Part shown: piece by piece, positions 36,250 to 47,786 of the stretch
Layout: the number at the start of each line of letters is the position of its first letter
Position numbering within the stretch: position 1 is the first letter of the stretch
Assembly: GCA_016808115.1 (NCBI GenBank)
Contig: JAEQBH010000648.1
Coordinates: 62,001 to 126,000, forward strand
Source: Tetrastigma voinierianum
Lineage: Eukaryota > Streptophyta > Magnoliopsida > Vitales > Vitaceae
Length of the DNA stretch: 64,000 nucleotides
Direction: 5' to 3'
The notes under the pieces: model-generated
The model's input: the letters and a program-made list of their open reading frames with translations, nothing else
What the model was told of the DNA's origin: nothing
The model's database searches: none
Made by a program: the position numbers and the translations under genes

Positions 36250-38190
36250 CTATACAAAATCATAAAAGAAACCTAACCACCTCGCTTCTTTGTGGTGGTG
36301 GTAGATTATGACTGGCACAGCGCTCCGGCCCGGTACATCGATGATGCGGATCTTTGCTCTTTGTGGCTCACTCCCTGCGATGGGAACACTAGAAGACCCG
36401 GGTGAGTCATAATACGCTGCGGCATGGAGTGACAGGTCAACCTCGATCTGGGGCACGCGGTAGATTGCCAATGAGCAAATAAACGGCCATCCTCCCGGCT
36501 ATCTCTCATTGGCGTGAACATACTTTCGAATTGAATGGTGTGCGAGTAAGATGGGCGGGCGTATCGTGCAGCCGGATGTAGAATGTGGAGGAGGAGATGG
36601 AGGGACATATCTGGCCGGGGACTCTGCGTATCTAGGGCTCGGGGCATGCATATCGTCTGCAGTGGAATCCTCGGCCACGATCGTGCCTCATCGGTCTCTT
36701 CTTGGGAGGAAGAATCGAGCATGGTCATCGCTTAGAGCTCCGACCAAGCGGGGCTAGGGCATCGGATCCTCCTCTCGATCACAGGCTCAGGGAATCCCAA
36801 ATGCTCGAGCACCGCCGGTGTAGTCTCGGCATCGGCTTGTGAGGAAGACTCTCGGCTCGGAACCGGGCCCTTAGATGGACCTTGCTCTCAATGCATCGAG
36901 GAGGTCATCACCCATTTCGGAGGAATTTGAACCCGATTATCCTCGAGATCAGGTAAAGAACCTCAGAGATGGCTCCTCCATTGTACACTTAATCTTGCCG
37001 ACGGGAACAAGTGATCCTCAATAGGTGGTCAATCGGCTGACATCGGCGGGAGGCGCCTCTGAAATCTTGGCCCGTTGTGATGTCTCGGGCGATATCACGA
37101 ACCATCTCCGTGAGGTGGGTGGAGCTGGCTCGATAACCCTGCGAGATTGGCCGGCGGTATCACGCGGGGCCTAAGGCTCTTGAAATATCTGCGCTGCGGG
37201 GACTGGGGCGTGATCATCTATAGAGGCGGAAGCTCGCGCGGACCGAATTTGCTCCACGAGGATATCATCGAGTGATAAAGCTACTTGGCCTTCGGGGTAA
37301 TATCTTGTCTCGGGGTCACTTGAAGGCGATGGGAATAGTCACCAATTAACCTCATAGAATCCACACAGATTTGGGATCGGCCCTCGTGGCCCGGGACGTG
37401 CGCTAGAATGACTCTGTGAAAATCCCCTCAGATGTAGTGCGGTATTCCCGGAATAGGGTGCCTATGGCTCTTGACCTCCCGATCACCCAGACGGGCGACA
37501 AGCCGTGTGAAGATGTCGTCTGCGGTGACGTGTTTGAGTGGCGGGCCGGGATGAGGGATGACTCACCGGGCACGATGTGCGGAGCACGCTTGGGCAAGGC
37601 CCTCGCTCTGCTGCACAATGAGTACGGTGGCGGGGCCGAGGGTCCCATCGCGTGTCGATATCGTCGAAGCCTGAGGCTCCTTGGGTGCGCCTCGGGGGAC
37701 CGGTGATGTCGCGGAGGCGGGGCCGGGCCCAGGGCCTCACGCTCGGGTGTTGAATCGACCTTGCGCGACCGAAGGCGGGACCCACCCCTAGTGCGAACCA
37801 TAACTGGAATCCTAATAAAACACTGGAAGAGGGCTCTGCTGATGAAAATGTAACTAAGGCCATGGTGATCGAGGCTTCACTGGCGACAAGCCAGTCACTC
37901 TAAAATAGAACACTTGACAACTTCGGGGCTGCTCGTATAGCTCACACACGGCTCTTGTAATAGCCAAACAAGGCTGGTGGTGAAAAAGCTGGCAGGGCGA
38001 GGAGCAAGGCCCCCGCTGAGCCGTGGTTGTGAGCACGGTGAGGAGCTGGCCGGTGCTCTGGCGCGATGTCAGGCGACGAGGAGCGGCTCGGTGGGCTACG
38101 GATGTGGTCGAAGAGTGGCTGTGCAAGCGAGGGGCTGCCGGGCGCGGCTCACGAGTGGGCACGGGACGTGGCTGCGGCTGCGGTGACCAG
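36250..38190 (-). pseudogene. G2 GC-rich ORF block beginning MVRTRGG, unassigned
   Basis: On the minus strand a frame at 37801-37403 begins MVRTRGGSRLRSRK and is Arg/Pro/Ser-rich. Further frames at 38162-37854 and 36728-36306 are also open but not joined. Starts of the MVRTRGG kind are frequent in predicted ORFs carried by plant gypsy-derived elements, lying between the protease and the 3' LTR. Function is not known to me and no catalytic motif is visible. GC content is far above the surrounding DNA. AT-rich sequence (38350-38580) separates it from the protease, where a reverse transcriptase would normally follow. It could be a captured or element-specific ORF, now disrupted. Confidence 0.45.
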
Positions 38191-38639
38191 CGGCGGCGGG
38201 GGCGGTGGAGGCTCGGGCTCGAGCTTCATGGGAGGGAATATGAGATGACTAAATGACTGGCCCCTCCCATGCTATAGGACTAATGACGGTAGGTCCGAAT
38301 TTTACCATTTTTCGCTACAATAGCGAATTTGGGCTCAGCCTCCATCTCCTTTTGCATTTCTCAAAAATTTAGATTAAATATTGCACATATTAAATAAAAT
38401 TATTATAATAAAATTTATTATATGTTACTATAATTAAAAATTTAATACAGTACTATAATATATAGACAGTTACTTAAAAAGTGGAAAACTGCTAATTTAG
38501 GAAACTTTCTAAAAAATAACTAAAATTATTGAAATTGACTAAATTAAAATAAAAACCAAAAATTTACTGAATCAAAATTTGTTTCAGGAGAACACCAAAT
38601 CACCAATTTCAAAAATTTACCCAAGGAGGGTCAAGGAGA
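38191..38639. other. AT-rich gap where RT would be expected in G2
   Basis: Positions 38350-38580 are very AT-rich with no pol signature. The TTCGCTACAATAGCGAA palindrome lies at its left edge. This marks the pol deletion or replacement. Confidence 0.5.
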
Positions 38640-39480
38640 ATGATCCCTCAACTCTCGCAGTGAGCTCGGGTCGACCCACGCGCCGTGCCCAATCGTTGAC
38701 TTGGTCTTCACCGATGGATTCTCGACTTGTCAATTGCCTTGCAAAGGTGTTGATGGCAGGACCAAAATCTCTTCTTCACCATAGCTGACTATTCCTTGCA
38801 ATTCCTGGACACTAAGCTTTCCTGACATCACCATTTCCAAGTAAATCCCACGAAATTTGATTTTCATTTGCTAGCACAGGTTTGTTGTTCGATGGAATAT
38901 GTTCAACTCATGTCATGTTACCAAAGGTAAGTTGCATGACTCCATTTTCGGCAATTTATATCGTATCGGGCGTGGCTAGAAATGGTCTTCCTAGGATAAT
39001 TGGCACATGATCGGGTTCATTTGCAATCAAGCTCAAGATCAGCACTACAAAAATCTACTGCAGAATTTGTCTATTTTCACTAAGACATCCTCAACTATCC
39101 CTTAGGGATTTTCACCGATCTATCTGGCCAATGACAAAGGGTGATGTCGGGGTAGGTTTGTTCACCCAAACCTAACCGCTTACACCAGTGCGCAGGTTCA
39201 CACCGGGTTCTAGGTCGGGCAGGGTTTGTCTATACAAGCCCCACCAATATTTACCAAAATTGTGGGAGATCCTCGATCCTCAGGATTTCGGATGTGGTTC
39301 TTACTTTGGATTATGGCACCGACTCTGTTCAAAGGAAATGCCTCTTCTCAATGCCTAACTCCTTCCTTTGATCGTAAGAAAGATCTTTCAAAAAATTTTG
39401 CATAAAAGTGTGGACTTGTTTGATTATGTCCAAAAGAGGTATGTCGACTCACCGTCTTAGGACTCTAAGATACCCGCCGC
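38640..39480 (-). pseudogene. G2 aspartic protease and gag-protease linker
   Basis: Minus strand. At about 39460-39350: DIPLLDIIKQVHTFMQNFL then KDL, the linker conserved before the protease in Athila/Tat elements. At about 39010-38930: VPIILGRPFLATPDTI, then IAENGVMQLTFGN after a stop. This is the ILGRPFL segment that follows the catalytic region of these proteases. Stops and indels are frequent between these blocks. Confidence 0.8.
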
Positions 39481-40339
39481 CGGGATGCCTTCTCTTCTTT
39501 GCTTCTAAGTGCCTGCGGGAAATGGAGGTAAAAGGCTGAATCCTCCTTCAGGAAAAATGTGTTCGCTCCAATTCTCCGTCTCGGTTTCTTCAACAGAGGT
39601 TTTAGTGACGGGCCGATCAACCCTTTTCCACTTCTCGCAGATTATAGTTTCACCTCATCCATTCCCGAGATATGATATAAAGGTAACTGTTGATGATCCT
39701 ACCTCATGGATTCCTCGTTTATAATCGCTTGGGAAGGGAACCTTCCTTTCTTTTTGTACTCCAAAGAACTTGTTGATCTCTGTGATTGAACATCAGAGGT
39801 TATCAATTTTCTTCTCGGTTCAGTTACTTAGCCCATCTATTCTCTTGTTCAGTACTTTCTACAAGATCAATCCTTTATCTACTCAAATTAAAATGGCTTG
39901 TTCCACAGAGACGAGATGGTGGTGGTCAGGTTGGATATTGGGAACCAACCGTGGTTTGGCACTGGAGGTACATAGGCGTGGGGAGTGGGCTTCTGAAAAT
40001 AGTACTTCCAACTGGAATTGCAGGTATTTCATATGGGGCATTGGGTCAGGTATTTATTGTCCTACGCATTTCAGACATTTCACATCAAATCCTTCATCAA
40101 GGGGCCATAGGACACCTGCTTCTACTGGATGTACAAGAGGATTGAAATTGCGTGGATTGGTTTGTGCATCTCGGGCCACCGCCCGTGACTCTGCGGCAGC
40201 CTTTTCCTTCAAGCTCCTCCACCTTCCTAGCTAAGGCTGAAATTTAGCTTCATTTCATGTCCCTCCGGCAAGGCTGTATAACCCCTCCCTGGTCAGCCAG
40301 TGGCCCCACGTTTCCATTTCCTAGGGCTCGCTCCACCCC
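39481..40339. other. G2 gag-protease interval, decayed
   Basis: This should encode the nucleocapsid and spacer part of gag on the minus strand. I could not recognise a CCHC zinc knuckle. Plus-strand frames of up to 154 codons here are shadows. Confidence 0.4.
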
Positions 40340-40880
40340 AACCCTTAGAAGTTTCAAACACATATTCTAAAAATCCATATTTCTCGTGATGTTTACTTAG
40401 AAAGTCTCCACACATGAGCCTCTAAAAAGTCGCCTCATACAGGAGACATACCACTACAGAAATGGTTTACCAAAGATTCATGTATCAAACCCATGGTGTG
40501 GGCATGCACCTGATGGCTTCCATAAATCTCTCCCAACACCGATAAAACCTCTCACCATCTTGAATGCAAAAGTATAAATTTGTCTTTCAAATTGTTGGTC
40601 TTATGAGCACCAAGAACTTCTTCGAATTTCGCCATGAAATTTCACCACTAATGGTTCTAGCCCTCGTGAGTTTAGCCAAATCTTGGCCTGGCCCTTAGGT
40701 CGCGGAAATGCTTTCTCGCCTTACAAAATCCATGTCCATCATTCCTTTCCTTAAAGGTAGTGCATACTTCCTCAAAATCCTAATATGAGTGTATGGATTT
40801 CATTTTCCATACCATGATATGTGGGGAGTAGGGGTACTGCAAGGCCTCACCGCTACATTTCAAACAGGAGGTAATGATGC
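40340..40880 (-). pseudogene. G2 gag (capsid) remnant
   Basis: Minus strand, across frameshifts: AFPRPKGQAKIWLNS, KTNNLKDKF, then ERFYRCWERFMEAIRCMPTP. These match the retrotransposon gag pattern of Athila/Tat elements (W.nS..., kT..LR..I..F.Q...GE.FYEAWERFK.LL..CPhHG). Its place after the PBS and before the protease agrees. Confidence 0.75.
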
Positions 40881-41287
40881 AGATAGGGCACTAACCCTGG
40901 GAGGGATGTGATCCCCTCATCGACCTATATGCAGCTGGGATCTGGGGGGGCCTCACACTCATTGCTCTTCAGCAAAGGATCCACATGGTATCCGTGTGTA
41001 CACCGACTTCAATTATCTCACAAGTCAAATTACCCCATGTACCACCCGATGTGTCTCTATCCCACCGGAGCACAAACACCACACACCTCAGAGACAACAA
41101 AGAGCACCAAACAAACTAAAAAGCGTTAAGATTAGCTAAAAATAAAACGAATCAGATGATAAACAAAAACAGTTAACGCAGCGATGAAAATCCCATAGCT
41201 ACCCAACTAGGTTAAAAGAAGTGTGAAGTTACCTCTACTTGTGATGTTGATCACAAGTACACTTTAACTCATCAAACGAGTTTGGCA
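40881..41287. other. G2 leader between PBS and gag
   Basis: No coding signal on the minus strand. A 73-codon plus-strand frame is on the antisense strand of the element and is not supported. Confidence 0.4.
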
Positions 41288-41307
41288 CCATCCCCGCAAC
41301 GGCGCCA
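41288..41307 (-). promoter_or_regulatory. G2 primer binding site, tRNA-Asp type
   Basis: Minus strand TGGCGCCGTTGCGGGGATGG complements the 3' end of plant tRNA-Asp except for a missing C and a late mismatch. It lies a few bases after the 5' LTR end, which fixes G2 orientation as minus. Confidence 0.85.
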
Positions 41308-41311
41308 CATT

Positions 41312-42944
41312 TGGATTCAGCCACGCAGGTTGAGCTTTAATCAACAAAATTTATATCCTAGTCCTTCCCATCGGGCCGTAGTCAAGCACGGGGCAGATAG
41401 CGGGGCTCCAGAGCTCTAACACGGATGGGTTTTCATCCTAGGGAATGATTTGCATATGTGAAAAGCGTATATTTTCTATTTGATTTTTGGATTGCTTTCA
41501 AAAACGTTGTGAGTAGTTGAAAACTCAATAATCAGAAGACCGAAAGTGATGTGTGAAAAGGTAACTTTGGAAGATTTGAAGTCACTAACTTGATAACATA
41601 GGAGCAAACAAAGTGTCCTCGGTTTTTATCCTCTGTGCATTATGACAAGCAACCTATAGTCCAAGCCATAACCCATCTTTTGTTTAACTAGCAAACCAAC
41701 CCTAGAATCACTCCTATTTGAGTCAACACAGTAAATACGCATCTACAAATTCTCTTACTTAAAACCCTAACATTCAACATCACTTCAAAGGGCTCGTAAA
41801 GACCATCTAAAACCACGCAGACTAGCAATAAGGCACACTCGATCTCAAGCATGGTAAGTATTTGCCAAATTAATGATATTAAATGACATTCAACCCTAGT
41901 TTGAGAAGACGTGGGAGCCATAAATACGCATTCGTAGTATTCAACACATGAGGACACCCCAGACCGTCCCACAACTAAGCTTGGGGGCTACCTTCCTTCA
42001 AAGAAAAGCTGAGTGCTTAGCCAAGCATCTCTCAGCTGTCATCCTCAAGAGGCCGTTTGGCAAAGCCCAGAAACGAGAGAAGAGGAGAGAAGAGAGAAAA
42101 GCAAACCCTAACTCGAAATGTGGGAGATATTTATACAAAATGAAAATCATGCCAAAAGATTGCTTCCAAAATCTCCCTCCTTAGGGTCATAAAAACTATG
42201 GGGCTTGGTATAGGCCAACGATTATGAAACTACACAAAGCCTAACATTTTGGCTAAAAATAAGGGAAAGGAAGACACACCAAAATGAAGCCTGGCTTATA
42301 TCAATTACAAAAGGACGACAAGCAAGTGCATACTCATGACAGGCCATCTTCGCTTAGGGCAAATAAAATTCTCATACTAATGGAAAATTCGCTAGGTAAT
42401 GAATTGCGATGTAGATAGCTTAAATAAGAGACCATGATAGATAAATTTCGCTTAGCTTAGCCAAATTTGGGGTGATAGCGAAACCGTGATTTTTTCACAG
42501 AATGTGTTAGCTTAAATTTTTGTGTTTCAATAGTTTCACACTTTCGCTTAGGATTGCGAAATTTTCTCATATGATTGTGAATTTTCGCAATCCCAAGGAA
42601 TTTATAATCTTAGCTTAAAATTCTGAATTGCCGATCTTCACTGCATGGCCTACTGCTCCTATACTACACCAACTTTTATCACTTTGCCTTCATTCTTTCT
42701 TGATTTTGGTATGTTTGATAATGGGATGAATGGGTTCAATCTTCATGGTTTAGCATATGTCTCGATATTGAACTCTTTAAAGTACGCAAAACCCGCAAAA
42801 CAACCAAAAAATAACCTCTAAACGACATAAGTGACACTAAGAAGACTCAACACTTCCAATCGCATAATCGGGTACGATTAGTGCCAAAGCACTCAAAACC
42901 TATCTGATATAGGGCTCAAAATAGCACTTTTTGGGTACTAATCA
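41312..42944 (-). mobile_element. G2 5' LTR
   Basis: About 1633 bp. It shares long blocks with 33288-34931, including CAAAATTTATATCCTA near its left end and AAAATAGCACTTTTTGGGTA near its right. Many single-base indels separate the two copies. Confidence 0.88.
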
Positions 42945-42949
42945 ATATA

Positions 42950-43410
42950 CAACCGGTAGAATCTCTCCAATGTGAAGGTCATCCACACGGCTAGAAAATG
43001 TGCCAACTTCGTGAGCCGGTTCTCTATCACCCATACTGCATCATATCCTTGCGGTATCCGTGGCAAGTGGGTCACAAAATCCATCGTGACGTGCTCCCAC
43101 TTCCCCACTCCCGCCCACCCTCCAATGGCCGAAGTAGCCCCGCTGGGTTCGATGTCAGCCTCTTGAACCCATCGATACGTGAGACATCTTCAAACAAAGT
43201 CCCTACGTGTTCTCTTCATCCAGTTTCCACACATCAAGCACGTAAGATCACGGTACATCTTCATGCCACCGGATGCACGGCAATCGAGCATTGAAACTCC
43301 CGAGAATCTCCCTCTCAAATCGATCAACCTGGGGACCACTATCCGCCCTTCTATATCAAGACTACCATCCGCTGGTGGGATGGTCCAAATTTCGCCACTC
43401 CCGTACTAGA
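42950..43410 (-). pseudogene. G1 integrase N-terminal half
   Basis: Minus strand, in broken frames: HVTMDFVTH, then PQGYDAVWVI, RLTKLAHFL and FTLERFYRLY. This is the start of the gypsy integrase catalytic core including the first conserved D (TMDF). It stops at RLYI where G2 begins; the core resumes at 33282. Confidence 0.85.
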
Positions 43411-43459
43411 CTGCACTGTAACTCCCGATGGACACCATTCCGCATCCGTCTCGACTCGA

Positions 43460-44070
43460 TCACCGCTCACCGCAGACGCATGTAGCTACTTCAACCTCCA
43501 ACGTGACTTCGAGCTCCTCGCCGTGATACCGTAGCTCAAAATGTCCTACGCCTGAAGCATCCACCACTCCCGCAGCTATACTAGCCAATGCTCCCCAGTG
43601 ACTTTCAATCGAGTGCATCGGGCCAATTACATTTTCCTTACCGTGGTGGTAAATGCAAAGTGAAGTCATAATCCTCTAGAACTCCATCCATCTCAAGGCT
43701 AGTTCTCATGTTAAGGTCCCACGCTGGGTGAAAATATACTTCGGGACCAGGTATGAGTATACCTCGAATCAAGTCATATAAGTATGGCGCTGATCTTCGC
43801 GAAGACTACGACCGCCAACCCATAATATCGCGGTAAAGGGCAACTTCTTTGCTCATGATTCTTCAATTGATGGGAACCATAATCTACTACCCTCCCTGAC
43901 TGCATCAAAACACATCCTACCCATTTCTCAGGCATCACAATACACCGTAAAATTCTTACCCTTGTTCGACTATCAAGATAGGAGTCGAGGTAAGCCTCCT
44001 TCAACCCTAGAATGCTCTCGCATCGGGCCTCATCCCAATCAAACTTCGACCTCCTTCCGGTCAATCTCAC
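43460..44070 (-). pseudogene. G1 RNase H and connection domain
   Basis: Minus strand. FDWDEARCESILGLKEA, GCVLMQSGRVVDYGSHQLK and HEQ at 44070-43774 match gypsy RNase H (F.W...C...F..LK, GCVLMQ.GkViAYaSRQLK.HEqnY). The 43669-43460 frame has YHHGKENV, then ASIAAGVVDASGVG, the usual tail after RNase H. Insertions replace part of the middle. Confidence 0.85.
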
Positions 44071-44377
44071 AAAATACTAATCGGAGAAATCAATGAATCT
44101 TCAGAAAATCTACCAATCCCAACAAACTACGCATCCAAGACCTGACTTCGGCCTTCCTAACTCATCGACTCCCGACCTTCCTGTCCACTCCGACGTTCGA
44201 CACCGACACCAATGGTCCCAAAAAATCTCACCTCGCAAGCCAAATCCTCATTATTACCAAACTTCTAGCGTGATAGCCGATGATCTCAACAATCGTAAAA
44301 CAATCCTCGCGGGACCCCATGCCTCTCCGACCGGGAGTAGATCAAAATGTCATCCACAAAGACTACGTCAAACTGAT

Positions 44378-44782
44378 CTAGATAGGGTTGGAATACCCTA
44401 TGCATGAGATCCATAACGCTGCTGGCGCATTCGTCAATTCAAAGGGCATCACTGTAAACTCAAAGTGCCCATAACGCATCCTGAACGCTATCTTAGGGAT
44501 ATCTGTCTCCCTAACCCTCAGCTGATGGTAACCAATGCAAAGATCTATCTTAAAGTAGACTCGTGCTCCTCTCAACTGATCAAACAAATCATCAATCCTC
44601 AGCAATGGGTACCGATTCTTGACCGTAACCCTGTTCAACTGCCTATAATCAATGCACAATCGAAGGGTCCTGTCTTTCTTCTTCGCAAATAGAACCGGAG
44701 TGCCCCATGGTGAAGTGCTCGGTCTAATGAACCCCTTGTCCAAGAGCTCCTCGAGCCGGACCCTCGGTTCCTTCAATCCCAA
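44378..44782 (-). pseudogene. G1 reverse transcriptase, N-terminal half
   Basis: Minus strand, open for 134 codons: LLDKGFIRPSTSPWGTPVLF, KKKDRTLRLCIDYRQLN, NRYPLLRIDDLFDQL, FKIDLCIGYHQLR and FRMRYGHFEFTVMPFELTNAP. This is textbook Ty3/gypsy RT up to fingers/palm motif 4 (LTNAP). The catalytic YLDD region would follow near 44350 and is not recognised: the frame turns to unrelated residues after AALW. The first catalytic D (FKIDL) is present. Confidence 0.95.
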
Positions 44783-44942
44783 CCGGGTGCCATCCTATGC
44801 GGAGTCACAGAGATGGGCAAAGTACCAGGTGTAACTCGATACCGAAGTCTATAACCCTCCTCGTGGAGGCAACCTTAACTCATCCGAAAAACATCCTCAT
44901 ACTGCACTACCTCGCCGAGTTAGACTTTAAGTCCGGTCTCAC

Positions 44943-45223
44943 CTAGTCCTCTAAGGTAAGGCTCGCTAGCCAACTCCCTAACTGTCCATGACACCTGGAC
45001 TCGTACACTATCTGGGGCAAAATATCATGCTTGTCCCCCTGAAATACAACACAAGTACCGTCCTGCGTGTAGGGGTAACGTGTAGGGGTAACCCTCCTAC
45101 GCTCACAATCGATGACGACTGTAGTCGCCACCAATCCATCCTAAGGACGACGTCGAACTGCATGTCCATGACCTCAGTCCATTGTGAGTAGAACTCTAGA
45201 TCTCTAACTCGCAACCACGACAT
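44943..45223 (-). pseudogene. G1 protease region
   Basis: Minus strand frames 45223-45008 and 45134-44943 read MDMQFDVVLRMDWW and VVIDCERRRVT, then VFQGDK. Gypsy proteases have 'DFDVILGMDWL......DC....V.F' at this place. The glycine of ILGMDW is changed to R. Frames are shifted between blocks. Confidence 0.75.
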
Positions 45224-45733
45224 ATCATCCTATCTCCTGCTTAATCCCCAGGGAGAACTCCACATACAAAGGCTCTTCCAAGACCTCAACCTCTAAGCCT
45301 AATCTATCACAACTGAGGCAAGAATGAATGACGCATTTAATTAATCAAATAACACTCTCGCCTATAGGCGAGATAGCAAAACGCACCCGTATAACTAGCA
45401 GACCACTATCACCAGGTGTGATGGCGTAGACACGCCTCAACACCTCGATCAACCGCTAGTCTCGACCTATGCTACCAAAGCTGAGGAATTTATCAGGACT
45501 CTCTCGTCCCACTATCCTCTCTTGTCCCACCGTTGAGTGGGGTACGCTAATCGAAACCACAGGATCCTTGTCTTTGAGGTAATCCCTCCTCCTTATGTTC
45601 GAACATGGCAATAATGCACCATCACACCTAGCTAACTAGCAACCACGATTTGTCCACAAACAATGTGAACTAAGAAGCCCTCTGCTAACAACGAACTTTC
45701 GAAGGCGCTCTGCTTCTCTTATACTGCTGCATC
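45224..45733. other. G1 gag-protease interval
   Basis: Collinear with the nucleocapsid and N-terminal protease region. No clean zinc knuckle was recognised and frames are short. Confidence 0.4.
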
Positions 45734-46371
45734 TCAAATTACTCGAGCATCCTCAATCTCTCTTTGGTAGGGTTGTTCGACCATGGAGTCCATGTCTGTA
45801 GGCGGTCCTACAATCATCCCGAATAGACAACTTTGGCCCATTCGAATCTCGACCTTAGCCATGTCGGTAGCCATGTCGTCAACCCACGTAGTCATCGGCA
45901 CAAAATGGGCTAGCCTTTCTGTGAATCTAGCCACGTGCTCAATCACAGTCCATAGTCCACATGGCCCATAGAACCTCTGAGCCTTCACGTGTGGCTTGAG
46001 TGTCAGAAAAATGTTTTGTGAAAAGATCTTGGAACTACACCCAGTCATTGCCGCCCAGATCTACAGAGATGCCGCTGATTCTACGGCCGGGCTCGCCCTA
46101 CAGTTTGGAATGTAGCTAGTCGATCTGGTAAATTAGCCGGAGGGTAATCTTTGTGCACTCCAATATCTTCTTAACACGCATGAACCAATGGTTTCTGTCG
46201 GGATCTCTCCCCACAGCCAAATATCGGAGGATGATGTGTGCACCCAACCTCACAGGAGGTTTTTCGGACCTCCACAGCTGCCTGTACTAGCACATTGCAA
46301 TGGCGACGAAGCAATCCTCTGACCCTGACAAAGGCTTCTTTGGTCAAATCTTTTAGTGGTGCTTGGCTCAA
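45734..46371 (-). pseudogene. G1 gag remnant
   Basis: Minus strand. A WFMRVKKILE...LATFQ..G.AR stretch near 46190-46070 matches the 'W...mEr.F....c.d..Kv.lAtf.L.G.A..WW' gag core. VIEHVARFTERLAHFVP near 45935 matches the 'sV.eY...F..L..faP' segment. Stops divide it. Confidence 0.65.
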
Positions 46372-47786
46372 TTGCCTCGTGGATGACCTCTACGTCCTCT
46401 CACCCTCGGCCAGCCATCTACATGTCAAATGGCAAGTTAATTTTTAATGAGGAATACCACAGGGTGTAAACCTGACCAGAGACACTATTCGCTTTACAAA
46501 AAATTTTATACACTATGTCCATACATTCATAAGTAATACAAGACAATAATTCCATATTTTTAAATCATATGCAACAAATAAATTTTATTTTGCGCACACT
46601 TTTGAAAACCTCGTGAAGCAGTGTTCATGAGCAGTTATCAACTGACTCAAAAGCGATTGTCACGAGTCAAAACTAGGTTAGGTGCCCGAGCTGCGGCGCT
46701 GCTAGCGGGCTATGCTCACGATCTTTGTGTTTGGCGCCTGCTTAGCGCCGTGTGTGGCCCTCCTCGACCATGTTGCAGCGGGCGCGGCAGTGTCGTCTTA
46801 TTTGTCTGCATGCGTAAATAGCGGGCGGTCGAATACAAAAATGTATCTTGACTTGGCTCCCTCACCGTGGCGTCGTGTCGGCACTGCCGTGCGTGTTACC
46901 GGCGCTCTCACGGCGTGTCGCGAAGCGACTGGCTGCGCGCCCACATCGCGACCACGGCTGTTGTGTCGCGACGATTAGGCCCCTCCCTCTGTCATGATAC
47001 AAGCGATTGTATCATTTTTCAACGCTTCGAGCGCGCCCAGCGCGTGCCTTGCCGCTATACTCCGCCGCGCGCGCCAAGCGGCGCGTATGCGGTGGTAGTG
47101 GTACTCGTGGCTGATATTATAACGAACTTCTTCGCGCCCCGGCATGCCGCTCGGCCCGTGCCGTGCCCTAGCCCCTGCTATGTCACGATACAATATGCAC
47201 CTCTTGACTGAAGCCCAGGAAATGAGCGTAGCCCACCAGTACTGAGAAACCCTTTTCTCTCTTTTTCCACCTATTGGAAGACCACAAAAAAAACATTTTT
47301 TTTTTCATTTTCCAGTAGAACCAAATAAATTCATTATAATTTATTTCATTTATTTTTTTTCCCTGTTTTACACACTATAAAACCTCAGAAAAAAAAAATT
47401 TTCTCAACACATTTTTTTTCCCATTTAATTATGGACTATTTAACCCAAAATTTCTCAACCTCCTAAGGTTTTATTTTCTCAACCTTAGTGTTCAACATTT
47501 TCCTATATGCTATTCACCAAGCATACAAGAACACAACACATACAACAAACATCATGTTATACACCCAAGCACACATAAAACACAATTGATGCAGTGTTCT
47601 ATCCTATCCCGTGACTGCCTAGGTAATCACATACCTAAACCCTAACATTGAGCTGTGATGCTCATACTTAACGACCATGGCCTAAGCCCAAGTCCCTCAA
47701 GCCCTAGGTACTCGTGCACCTATGCTCGACCATACTTATAAACATACCCACTGAGCTCCTAAGGTAATCATTTACCTTGGCTCGAT
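46372..47786. other. G1 leader region, including a GC-rich block
   Basis: Untranslated region between gag and the 5' LTR on the minus strand. Positions 46670-47190 are GC-rich with GCGC words and a few TCGCGAC motifs (46945-46975). A perfect 8-bp inverted repeat, TGATACAAGCGATTGTATCA, is at 46995-47014. Next to the LTR (about 47770-47786) a worn remnant of an initiator-tRNA-Met PBS (GAGCCAAGGT on the minus strand) remains. Positions 47260-47560 are T/A-rich without features. Open frames on both strands here reflect GC composition. Confidence 0.55.

Larger units (their letters stand above)
33288..42944 (-). mobile_element. G2: nonautonomous Athila/Tat-like LTR retrotransposon nested in the G1 integrase
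   Basis: Its ends are TGATTAGTACC at 33288 and GGTACTAATCA at 42944, an 11-base inverted terminal match. The target duplication is perfect: ATATA at 33283-33287 and 42945-42949. Minus-strand order: 5' LTR, tRNA-Asp-type PBS, gag, gag-protease linker, protease, a GC-rich ORF block, polypurine tract, 3' LTR. No reverse transcriptase, RNase H or integrase signature is seen, so it would have depended on proteins from another element. Being nested, it is younger than G1. Confidence 0.9.

Noticed and set aside
39770..40234. 154-codon plus-strand open frame, the longest of its area
   Set aside because: It lies antisense to the gag/protease interval of G2, shows no domain, and overlaps another open frame at 39786-40145. 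It is treated as a shadow.
41288..41307. tRNA-Asp-like sequence considered as a tRNA gene
   Set aside because: Only the 18-20 bases complementary to a tRNA 3' end are present, at an LTR edge, as expected for a primer binding site.
46712..47211. Overlapping plus- and minus-strand open frames of 66-114 codons
   Set aside because: GC-rich composition removes stop codons in all frames. The residues are Arg/Ala/Cys-rich without motifs and the region is the G1 leader.
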